Origin: an uncultured Collinsella sp.
GTDB taxonomy: Bacteria; Actinomycetota; Coriobacteriia; Coriobacteriales; Coriobacteriaceae
Direction of reading: 5' to 3'
NCBI GenBank assembly: GCA_959596505.1
Contig: CAUFWM010000012.1
Coordinates: forward strand, 1-33,800
DNA: 33,800 nucleotides
Shown here: one piece after another, positions 1-6,943 of the stretch
How positions within the stretch are numbered: the first letter of the stretch is position 1
Layout of the letters: each line of letters opens with the position of its first letter
Position numbers and translations under genes: made by a program
Notes under the pieces: model-generated
Seen by the model: only the letters and a program-made list of their open reading frames with translations
What the model was told of the DNA's origin: nothing
Databases searched by the model: none

Positions 1-19
1 CGCGATTGGCGAAAATGCG

Positions 20-370
20 TTGGTGGAAATGGTGAAAATTATATTGACGCTAACACCTCCGAGCACTCCAGCGGGGGAGAGCGACCGCAGGGGCGCGATC
101 ACCAAGGCTGGCAACAAGCACCTGAGGAAGACGCTGGTCGAGGCCGCGTGGCACTACCTGACGTGCTCGGGGCGGCCGAAGGACCTCGCCAAGGGCCAGG
201 CCCCGGACCGGGGCGCCCGGAGGCATGCCGCCAAGGGCGTGCGGAGGCTGGTCGAGAGGCGGGAGGCGCTGCTCGCGCGCGGGGTCCACGGCAACAAGGC
301 GAACGTGGCCACGGCGCGCGAGCTCGCCTGCTGGGTATGGGCGGTCGGCCTCATGGCCGAGGAGGCGTAG
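20..370 (+). pseudogene. 3' fragment of an IS110-family transposase
   Basis: From about position 77 the frame reads GESDRRGAITKAGNKHLRK, followed by a Leu/Ala/Trp-rich segment ending at the TAG at 368-370. This is the C-terminal Transposase_20 region of IS110-family recombinases, which carry a DEDD plus serine catalytic pair. Just upstream, the family motif SEHSSG is in another frame (58-75) and returns to the main frame after a run of five G, so a one-base insertion has broken the gene. The DEDD half is absent and the first 55 bases are AT-richer and unrelated, so this is a truncated remnant. The 255 bases after it hold the end of the element and no other gene. Confidence 0.8.
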
Positions 371-625
371 GGGGGGCGGTCCCCCGCACATAAGCCAGTC
401 ACCCCGGAAGCGGTTCGATCCGAAGCCGTTGAGGCGAACCTCAGGTCCCTTTTCTGCGAGCGCCCAGGGCGCCACACGCGTGCACAGACTGTCGGTTCGA
501 CGTAGAAGCCTCAGCCGTAGCAACGGATTGCCCAGCGAGAGATCGCCACGGGCGGATATTAAACTGCAAAGACGAGCGTCGGTAAGACACGCCGAGGTCG
601 CCGCGGACGGGCTGATATAGGGAGA

Positions 626-657
626 GGGCCTGACCCCATATCGTTGGGGCCAGGCCC
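626..657 (+). terminator. hairpin after the IS110 fragment
   Basis: GGGCCTGACCCC (626-637) pairs with GGGGCCAGGCCC (646-657) with one G-T wobble and an 8-base loop, followed by GATTTTG. It is a plausible weak intrinsic terminator or part of the insertion-sequence end. Confidence 0.5.
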
Positions 658-690
658 GATTTTGCCTCTTGACAATGTCCTGCTCATATT

Positions 691-737
691 AAAAAGGGAT
701 GGGCTTTCCCCGACGGCTGTCGAGAAAAGCCCATCCC
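691..737 (-). terminator. intrinsic terminator of the DUF2207 gene
   Basis: A perfect 12-bp stem, GGGATGGGCTTT (696-707) with AAAGCCCATCCC (726-737), lies 15 bases beyond the DUF2207 stop. On the minus strand the stem is followed by TTTTTAAT. This is a textbook Rho-independent terminator. Confidence 0.9.
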
Positions 738-751
738 ATAGCTTACGACCG

Positions 752-2698
752 TTAGAACGTTCCGCCGCCGCCTCCGCCGACGCCGCCACCGCCGCCACCG
801 GAAAAGCCGCCGCCGCTGCCGCCGCTCGAACTATCGGAACTCGAAGCCAGCTCGCGGATGGTCTCGTGGTACACATCGTTGAACGAATCGAGCGGGGACT
901 CGTTGCCGTAGTGATGGTAATACCACCAGTAGCAGGGGTAGTTGTCGTAGAAATCGTCGCTGTTGCGCAGGTCCGCAGGCACGGCCTCGGCCAGCTGTCG
1001 CAGCACTTCTTTCGAAACGCCCAGGGCAACGCCCATCACCAGCAGTTTGTTCCACAAGATCAGGTCGCTGGGAATGGCCTCCTTCAGGCGCGTAAAGTCC
1101 TCAAGCCAATGCTTGAGCGCTTTACAGCGAGCCGCCACCTCGGCGCCCTCCGGCGTGTAGCGACGGAAGGTGCAGCTCAGGACAAAGCCCACGATCGTGA
1201 CGGGGATCGAGATCATAGCGGCACCGACATTGGCATCCGCAAAGTCGGCATAGAACAGAGAGCCCAAAATGCCACAGACAATAATGATGCCGAGAACCAA
1301 GCCGGCAACCAGGGCGATGGTGCCGTCCGAGGCGATAAGCTCGCGCGCCTCCAGCTTGCCCTTAACCGTGCTCTGATAGTCCTCGAGCTTGTCGCCAACA
1401 GATGTGGTGCGCTCGCTAGCGTACTCCTCCAGCTCGCTAAACGTGCGCGAACGGACTCCGTCCTTATCGGGCTTAACGCCGGCGAAGAAGACCTTGAGCA
1501 CATCGCGATCGATGCCGTCCTTCTTGGCAGCCTTCCAGGCCTCGTCGGTCACTGTGATGCGATACGTCTGCTCCTCTTTTTCGCGACGGAGCAGACCCTT
1601 CTTCTTGGTCTCGGTCGCTTCTTCCAGCTTGATCACGCGGTCGTCGGTAAGCTTCATAAGCGTGGCGATATATGCCTGATCGGGCACCTCGTTCCAGCTC
1701 ATGAGGGCCGAAAGCACGGCGGGATGGTCGGCCGAAGGCACATCGCGGAAATATTCGTCCTGGAAAAGCGGCTTGGGCTTGCGGCGGCGCAGCTTGAGCA
1801 CAACGATTGTGCCGGTAAAGGCCACCGCCGCGACAACACTTAGCACGGCAAGCGCATTGGCAATCATGCGAGCGTGAGCGCGGCGAGCGTTGGCCTCGTC
1901 GGCCCATTCCTTCTCTTCGCTCAGAATCGTCGACATGCGCTTTTCGCCCGAGACGGCAAGCTGCGGCACCCAGTCGCTGGGGAAGGCGATGCGTGCCTCG
2001 GCGAATTCGCCCTCATGCACGCAGGGAATGGTATAGGTGACCATGGGCTCGTCCGCATCGAGCGACACGTCGCCCGTCAGCGGGCCGTGGCCCCATGCGC
2101 GGAAGTTATCGCCCTTGACGGCAGCCGTCCCGGCAGCGGCATTTGCAAAGTAGACTTCCATCTCGACGTCATCGGAGTCCGCAGACCAGCCGTCACCCAC
2201 AAATTTCCAGTAGAGCTCGGCGGTATCGGCCCAGTTCATAACCGCACCGGTCATGGAATAACTCACGTAGTAGATTGCGCTGTCGCCGCTTTCGTGAGGG
2301 CTGAACACCTTAATCTTTACGCCGTCGTCGGACTGCTCCACCGTGTAAACGCCGTCGTCGCCTTTATTTGCGCTGTCGACCTTGTTAAACGCAGTGTCGT
2401 CTTCCTCGACGCTCAGCACATTGACGACCACCGAGCCGCCTTGCTGGTTAGAGCCTGTATTGATATCCCAATACACGCCGTTAATGTCATCGTCGAAATC
2501 GAACTGGCGTCCCTCGACAACGGTCAGCGAGCCATCGGCCTCAACCGTGGCACCGATATAGGTTTGGCTCATGGAGTAGCCGTCGGCGTGCGCGACGGCA
2601 GGCAGCAGCAACAACGCAAGCGCGACGAGTGCGCAGACGGAAGCGAACCGCGCAAACAGGCGGCGCTGCCGACAGGGCTGGGCAACGGGGGCGTTCAT
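752..2698 (-). CDS. DUF2207 domain-containing membrane protein
   Basis: A 648-residue predicted membrane protein of the DUF2207 family, whose function is not established. A signal peptide (ALVALALLLLPAVAHA) leads to an extracellular beta-rich domain that opens with YIGATVEADGSLTVVEGRQF, the part that defines the family. A membrane helix near residues 280-300 follows (LAVLSVVAAVAFTGTIVVL), then a charged cytoplasmic region, two more helices near 470-520 and a glycine-rich, almost pure GGGGG tail with a few Ser and Phe, which is typical of the family. I chose the ATG at 2698 because AAAGGATG lies eight bases upstream; the earlier in-frame ATG at 2734 has no ribosome binding site. It appears monocistronic, with its own terminator. 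Confidence 0.88.
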   Translation of the reverse strand: MNAPVAQPCRQRRLFARFASVCALVALALLLLPAVAHADGYSMSQTYIGATVEADGSLTVVEGRQFDFDDDINGVYWDINTGSNQQGGSVVVNVLSVEEDDTAFNKVDSANKGDDGVYTVEQSDDGVKIKVFSPHESGDSAIYYVSYSMTGAVMNWADTAELYWKFVGDGWSADSDDVEMEVYFANAAAGTAAVKGDNFRAWGHGPLTGDVSLDADEPMVTYTIPCVHEGEFAEARIAFPSDWVPQLAVSGEKRMSTILSEEKEWADEANARRAHARMIANALAVLSVVAAVAFTGTIVVLKLRRRKPKPLFQDEYFRDVPSADHPAVLSALMSWNEVPDQAYIATLMKLTDDRVIKLEEATETKKKGLLRREKEEQTYRITVTDEAWKAAKKDGIDRDVLKVFFAGVKPDKDGVRSRTFSELEEYASERTTSVGDKLEDYQSTVKGKLEARELIASDGTIALVAGLVLGIIIVCGILGSLFYADFADANVGAAMISIPVTIVGFVLSCTFRRYTPEGAEVAARCKALKHWLEDFTRLKEAIPSDLILWNKLLVMGVALGVSKEVLRQLAEAVPADLRNSDDFYDNYPCYWWYYHHYGNESPLDSFNDVYHETIRELASSSDSSSGGSGGGFSGGGGGGVGGGGGGTF

Positions 2699-2807
2699 AG
2701 GCACATCCTTTGTCTGTGGTACCAGTAGCGTCATTGTCCCACGTTTGCGAGTTCATGTGACGAACATCTAGGTCAGCGGAGCGTCAAAACGGGACAAAAG
2801 TCACGCC

Positions 2808-2861
2808 CGCCGCCGGCACCTGGGGACGTTCCTTATCTGCCGGCAATCTGGGACACTCCTT
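2808..2861. repeat. two tandem copies of a degenerate 27-bp intergenic repeat
   Basis: Read on the minus strand, 2861-2835 and 2834-2808 both follow the pattern AAGGA-N2-GTCCC-N4-TGCCGGC, about 18 of 27 bases alike. The non-coding stretch 2699-3207 otherwise holds a terminator-like stem (3037-3070) and the gluQ promoter. I found no convincing gene in it: the short frames there have no ribosome binding site. Confidence 0.55.
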
Positions 2862-3036
2862 GGCATAGCCCGCTCCGGCAATAGATACCACTTCATAGCT
2901 CCATCACAGGTGTAGCGGCTTTGTGTGGGCGCGGCATGCGCTGATTGAGCCGCCAGTTGAGGGGCATAAAGCAGTTGAGCGAAAACGGTTTGCCCCTTTG
3001 CCGTCCGCTTGAGGATCATGTCCCCCTTTTCCGCGG

Positions 3037-3070
3037 AAACCCCGGCAGTTGCGAAGAGCTGCCGGGGTTT
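3037..3070. terminator. strong hairpin, possible bidirectional terminator
   Basis: AAACCCCGGCAG (3037-3048) and CTGCCGGGGTTT (3059-3070) form a perfect 12-bp stem with a 10-base loop; the flanking AAA/TTT lie inside the stem. No intact gene ends close to it on either strand, so its source transcript is unclear. Confidence 0.6.
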
Positions 3071-3194
3071 CTGTCGTTTGAGGGCTAGATTGATTGACGA
3101 CGATTAAGGCGCCGAGCCGGTGGTCCGGCACGCGCAACGTGTGGCCTCAGCAACTTGCAGGCCACGGCAGCGTCTCCCCCACCACGCCCCGCGC

Positions 3195-3200
3195 TATACT
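3195..3200 (+). promoter_or_regulatory. -10 element of a probable leaderless promoter for gluQ
   Basis: TATACT lies seven bases before the ATG at 3208, so transcription would begin at or next to the start codon. There is no Shine-Dalgarno sequence in front of that ATG. I see no clear -35 hexamer. Leaderless mRNAs are common in actinobacteria. Confidence 0.5.
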
Positions 3201-3207
3201 CGTCCGC

Positions 3208-4212
3208 ATGGACATCAACGCACGCAACATAGCAACAACCGCCGCCGACGCGCCAACGACGCCGGCCGCTCCCGCGCCGGTCGTGGGCCGCTTTGCCCCG
3301 TCGCCCTCGGGCCGCATGCACCTGGGCAACGTGTTCAGCTGCCTGTGCGCGTGGCTTTCGGCCCGCAGCCAGGGCGGCAGCATCGTGTTGCGCATCGAGG
3401 ACCTGGACGATCGCTGCAAGCGCCCGGAACTTGCCGCCCAATTGATTGACGACCTAGCCTGGCTGGGGCTTGAGTGGGACGAAGGCCCCTACTACCAGCA
3501 CGATCGCCTGGACTTGTACGAGGACGCCCTGCACCAGCTGCAAGACGCCGGCCTCACCTATCCCTGCTTTTGCACGCGCGCCGAGCTCCACACCGCAAGC
3601 GCGCCGCACGCCAGCGACGGCACGCCCATCTACCGCGGCGCCTGCCGAGGCCTTTCTGCCGAGGAGGTTGCCCGCCGCAGTGCCCTGCGCGCTCCGGCCA
3701 CGCGCCTGCGCGTGCCCACCGTAGATGACCTCGCGGAAGACGTGATCGAATTCGTTGACCGCACGTACGGAGCCCAATGCGAAGCACTCGCCACCGAGTG
3801 CGGTGACTTTTTGGTGCGCCGCAGCGACGGCGTGTTTGCCTATCAGCTAGCCGTGGTGGTCGACGACGCTGCCATGGGCGTCACCGAGGTCGTGCGCGGA
3901 TGCGACCTGCTGGGGTCCACGCCGCGCCAGATCTATCTGCAGCACCTGTTGGGACTGCCCACGCCGCACTACGCACATATTCCGCTGCTCATGGCACCGG
4001 ACGGCCGCCGCCTTTCCAAACGAGACCGCGATCTGGACCTGGGCGAACTCCGCGCCCGCTTTGGCACGCCCGAAGCGCTGCTGGGCTGGCTCGCCGGACA
4101 AACAGGCATCGCGCCGGACACCACGCCGCGTACCGCCGAGCAGCTGGTCGAGCACTTTAGCTGGGACGTCATCCGCGCGCATCGGGAGAACATCACTGTA
4201 ACGGTCGAGTAG
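3208..4212 (+). CDS. gluQ: glutamyl-Q tRNA(Asp) synthetase
   Basis: This 334-residue protein is a truncated class I glutamyl-tRNA synthetase paralogue. Such enzymes activate glutamate and attach it to the queuosine in the wobble position of tRNA(Asp), not to the 3' end. Class I signatures are visible: RFAPSPSGRMHLGN (HLGN, residues 38-41) as the HIGH motif and RLSKRD as the KMSKS motif. The zinc site typical of GluQ appears as CFC and YRGAC in the middle. The C-terminal anticodon-binding domain of GltX is missing, as expected; the usual length is about 300 residues. The start at 3208 fits a TATACT box seven bases upstream. The frame is open back to 3094, but that extension is not protein-like. 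It converges with the phosphoesterase operon 15 bases downstream. Confidence 0.9.
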   Translation: MDINARNIATTAADAPTTPAAPAPVVGRFAPSPSGRMHLGNVFSCLCAWLSARSQGGSIVLRIEDLDDRCKRPELAAQLIDDLAWLGLEWDEGPYYQHDRLDLYEDALHQLQDAGLTYPCFCTRAELHTASAPHASDGTPIYRGACRGLSAEEVARRSALRAPATRLRVPTVDDLAEDVIEFVDRTYGAQCEALATECGDFLVRRSDGVFAYQLAVVVDDAAMGVTEVVRGCDLLGSTPRQIYLQHLLGLPTPHYAHIPLLMAPDGRRLSKRDRDLDLGELRARFGTPEALLGWLAGQTGIAPDTTPRTAEQLVEHFSWDVIRAHRENITVTVE

Positions 4213-4227
4213 CCAGCCACCCCGCCT

Positions 4228-4953
4228 CTACGCAACATCCCAGGGCTGGAGTTCGTCGCCCAAGCGAACGATGCAGTCGTAGAGCACGGTGTGACGCTCG
4301 GCCGGGTTGGTATCCCGATGAAAATGCCCGTAGTACCAGCGCTTGTAGTCCAAGCGGTCTTCCAGCTCATCGAAAAATGCCGTAAGCCGATCAACGGAGG
4401 GGCAATTCCAGCCGGGCGCTGGATAAAGCGTGGACGAAAGCATGCGCGTAGAGCAGGTGTGGGTGATCACGTAGTCGACCGTCCAGCCCACGCTGTCGAG
4501 CTTTGCCTGCGCCTCCTCAAAGTTGCGCTCGTCCGGCAGCTCCTGCGGCCACCAGCTGGAATACGGAATGCGGTATTCCTTGTCCACGCTCGTGGCGCCG
4601 CCCATGGTAAAGATCGTTGAGCCGTCGAGCTCAAAAACCTCGCCACGCGTCAGTCGCCGTATGGGCGAGGCATCCGACAGGCGCTGCGTCAGCCCACCGT
4701 GCCACAACTCCATGGGGCGCTCCGCCCAGTGATCGAAACGCTCGTGGTTGCCGTCGACGAACAACACGGTATAGGGACGCGATTCCAGCCAAGCAATATC
4801 GGCGCACTCCTCGGCAGAGAAATCCCAGGGAAAGCCAAAGTCGCCGGCGACGATGAGATAGTCGTCACTCGTCAGACTATCCCCAAGCTCCCAGTCGCGC
4901 AGCTTTTGCATGTCGAGCCCACCGTGAATGTCGCCCGTCACATAGACCGTCAT
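4228..4953 (-). CDS. calcineurin-like metallophosphoesterase (third gene of operon)
   Basis: A 241-residue predicted metal-dependent phosphoesterase with the complete motif set: GDIHG (D8, H10), GDFG (D38), GNHE (N69, H70), VITH (H165) and GHFH (H210, H212). These residues bind two metal ions in the active site; the substrate (phosphomonoester, diester or nucleotide) cannot be told from sequence. It has no signal peptide, so it is cytoplasmic. Its start codon overlaps the stop of the gene upstream by four bases, so the two are translationally coupled. It is clearly paralogous to the first gene of the operon (5598-6353): both read V(T/V)GD(I/V)HG, VAGDFGF, FVDGNHE, R(R/H)L-RGEVF and WWP(Q/E)E. 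No terminator is visible between it and gluQ. Confidence 0.85.
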   Translation of the reverse strand: MTVYVTGDIHGGLDMQKLRDWELGDSLTSDDYLIVAGDFGFPWDFSAEECADIAWLESRPYTVLFVDGNHERFDHWAERPMELWHGGLTQRLSDASPIRRLTRGEVFELDGSTIFTMGGATSVDKEYRIPYSSWWPQELPDERNFEEAQAKLDSVGWTVDYVITHTCSTRMLSSTLYPAPGWNCPSVDRLTAFFDELEDRLDYKRWYYGHFHRDTNPAERHTVLYDCIVRLGDELQPWDVA

Positions 4954-5588
4954 CGGATCACCACTTCCCTCTTATAGACTTCGAGCTCGCGCTCGACCTG
5001 CTCGTCGCCCGTGGCGTTGACCCACCACGGCCACTTAACGCAACACGCCGGCTCGTCGACCTGCGCAAACCATGACTTGAGCTCCTCCAAGCTCACCGGA
5101 GCGTAGCCGCTGGCGTCCACGCCCACGTCATAGCGCAGCAGTCCCTGCCGAAGGTTGAACTTGTTGTACGCGCCGCCGCAGCTGTGGATATGTCCGTGCA
5201 GATGCCAGCCACCGTGCGACATGCCCTGCCAATCGACCATGGGATAGTGGCTCAGCACGATTTTTTGACGGTCGATCTTGAGCACGCAAATGGGCGGCTC
5301 GACGATAAAGGCATCCGCCACCGCAGGCTGCGTCCAGTCTTTGTCGTGATTGCCGGGCAGCAGGTGGACGCGCTTACATGCAATGCTTTTGCGCAGCTCG
5401 TAGGCCTCTTGGACCGTCATCTTAAAGCTAAAGTCGCCCAAGATGTAGAGCTCGTCATCCGCAGCGACCTTGCTGTTAATACTGGCGACCATGGCATCGT
5501 TCATCTGCGCAACAGTCGACCAAGGCCTATCGCATAGCCGTAGCATGTTCTCGTGTCCGAAGTGCGTATCGCTGGTAAACCAGATCAC
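4950..5588 (-). CDS. metallophosphoesterase (second gene of operon)
   Basis: A 212-residue calcineurin-like phosphoesterase of a different subfamily from its two neighbours. Motifs are SDTHFGH (D7, H9), GDFSF, PGNHDKDW, LSHYP and HGHIHS, giving a complete dimetal site. The short, compact form resembles the stand-alone phosphoesterases often found near phage and defence genes; the substrate is unknown. It begins with GTG at 5588, supported by AGGAGG five bases upstream. It lies nine bases after the first gene and overlaps the third by four, so the three form a tight operon. Confidence 0.83.
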   Translation of the reverse strand: MIWFTSDTHFGHENMLRLCDRPWSTVAQMNDAMVASINSKVAADDELYILGDFSFKMTVQEAYELRKSIACKRVHLLPGNHDKDWTQPAVADAFIVEPPICVLKIDRQKIVLSHYPMVDWQGMSHGGWHLHGHIHSCGGAYNKFNLRQGLLRYDVGVDASGYAPVSLEELKSWFAQVDEPACCVKWPWWVNATGDEQVERELEVYKREVVIR

Positions 5589-5597
5589 GGGGACCTC

Positions 5598-6353
5598 CTA
5601 ACGCTCTTGCTCAAAATAGTCACTCGCCGTCTCATCCTGCCCATCGGCACATCGCGCTTCGATCGGCACAATATCTTGGTAGATAAGGCGATGCTTGTCA
5701 TCGCGCCATTCATCGTCATGGTAATGGCCAAAGAACCAGGTGCGGTAGTCGAGCCGCCCGTCGAGCTCGCCCAAAAAGGCCTGCAGCGAATCGTCGTAGA
5801 ACCCGCGATTGCACTCCATGCACAGCTCGTCAGCCAAATCGACCGGCGCCTCGTGCGTCACAACATAGTCGACCTTCCAGCCCGCGCGATCGAGCGAGGC
5901 GCGGCAATGGCTCATCTCGCGCTCGCTCGGCATCTCCTCGGGCCACCACGTCTTTCCCTCCTGACGCCACTGTTTGTCATGGCTCGCGGCGCCGCCCATG
6001 GCGAGCACCGTGGTCCCGACGATGTCGAACACCTCGCCGCGCATCAGGTGCAGCACATGCGGGCGAGCCTCGTGAACGAGACCCCCATTCCACTCTCGCA
6101 TTGGCAGTCCCGCCAGCAGATGATGGTTCTCGTGATTGCCGTCGACAAAACACGTGGTCCAGGGCTTGGACTCAAACCAGTCGAGCCAGTATTTGTCGGT
6201 GTTCGAGCCGCTCCATATAAAGCCAAAGTCGCCGGCAACGATGACAACGTCATCGCGCGTCAGCGTTCGACCCAATGGCCAAACGCGCGACGAGAAGCGA
6301 CTCGCCCCATACTCGGCAACACCGTGAACGTCTCCGGTAACGAAAATAGACAT
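5598..6353 (-). CDS. metallophosphoesterase (first gene of operon)
   Basis: A 251-residue calcineurin-like phosphoesterase with GDVHG, GDFGF, GNHEN, VVTHE and GHYHDD, so all metal ligands are present. It is a paralogue of the third gene but has an extra tail of about 20 residues rich in Asp, Glu and Gln. The ATG at 6353 is preceded at seven bases by GGAGGTG; a TTG one codon earlier is also open but less likely. As the promoter-proximal gene it probably sets expression of all three; I see no clear promoter in 6354-6481. Confidence 0.85.
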   Translation of the reverse strand: MSIFVTGDVHGVAEYGASRFSSRVWPLGRTLTRDDVVIVAGDFGFIWSGSNTDKYWLDWFESKPWTTCFVDGNHENHHLLAGLPMREWNGGLVHEARPHVLHLMRGEVFDIVGTTVLAMGGAASHDKQWRQEGKTWWPEEMPSEREMSHCRASLDRAGWKVDYVVTHEAPVDLADELCMECNRGFYDDSLQAFLGELDGRLDYRTWFFGHYHDDEWRDDKHRLIYQDIVPIEARCADGQDETASDYFEQER

Positions 6354-6481
6354 CAAACAACACCTCCGTGCTGTGCGACTCTGGACAAATCAATGGAAGA
6401 AATTGCAGGCCGGGCCGGCATCTGTATCCCTTAGGGCTTACCCTTCGTTCTTCCATCCAAACGGATCAAACACCCAAAAAA

Positions 6482-6847
6482 CTAGATCGAGCACACTGTT
6501 GGCGGGCAGCATGTTGGGCAGGGCGTCTTGCCTCGCTTGAGTGCAGCCGCTAATGGTACGCTTGTTTTAATGGCGTTTTGAGGAAGGCTTTTGCACCCCG
6601 TAGAACGGTGGTAAATCTTGCCGTTCTTAGTGACGATTACCTTGATTTTTGAGGTATCCACGCTGCGGGGCTCGATGGGCGCAGCCACCTCTTGACGAGC
6701 TGGCGCTGTTTTCCAAGGCTTGCCTCTCGAAAAACCAAAATCGCAGAATCGATTGATATAGCTGTCGAAACATCCATCGAACAGCAACCCCGTTGCCAGA
6801 CCCGCCATGAATCCGCAGGCGATCGCGGCCTCTCCTCTTATTTGCAT
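6482..6847 (-). CDS. small membrane protein with a YH-x5-C ... PC-x2-C domain
   Basis: A 121-residue protein with an N-terminal hydrophobic segment (ACGFMAGLATGLLF) that is a signal anchor or single helix, a Pro/Ala linker, then a small domain reading VTKNGKIYHRSTGCKSL and, about 20 residues on, KRGKTPCPTCCP. The pattern (T-x-x-G-x-x-YH, Cys, then A..RG..PC..C.P) recurs at the ends of many secreted bacterial proteins and probably folds around a metal or a disulphide; its function is not known to me. The start at 6847 is set by AAGGAGGG five bases upstream; an upstream in-frame ATG at 6922 lies inside the neighbour's terminator and is rejected. Four extra cysteines (two near residues 26-35, two in CCPP...CS) are unusual. 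Confidence 0.7.
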   Translation of the reverse strand: MQIRGEAAIACGFMAGLATGLLFDGCFDSYINRFCDFGFSRGKPWKTAPARQEVAAPIEPRSVDTSKIKVIVTKNGKIYHRSTGCKSLPQNAIKTSVPLAAALKRGKTPCPTCCPPTVCSI

Positions 6848-6874
6848 ATATCCCTCCTTAATCAATCTTGAAGA

Positions 6875-6920
6875 AAAAGGCGGCGCGCGCCGCAGAGCCC
6901 ATGCCCCTGCGGTGCGCGCC
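6875..6920 (-). terminator. intrinsic terminator of the CAP protein gene
   Basis: GGCGCGCACCGCAG and CTGCGGCGCGCGCC (minus strand; 6920-6907 and 6895-6882) form a 14-bp stem with one wobble, followed by GCC then TTTTT. It lies 24 bases after the stop of the 1,116-residue protein. Confidence 0.88.
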
Positions 6921-6943
6921 AAAAACAGCGCGCTTCCCTGTCC

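Noticed and set aside
401..430. GGTTCGATCC, like a tRNA T-arm
   Set aside because: No matching acceptor, D or anticodon stems around it; it lies in the insertion-sequence end.
644..1843. 399-codon plus-strand open frame
   Set aside because: It is antisense to the DUF2207 gene, which has signal peptide, family motifs and terminator; the frame is open because of codon bias.
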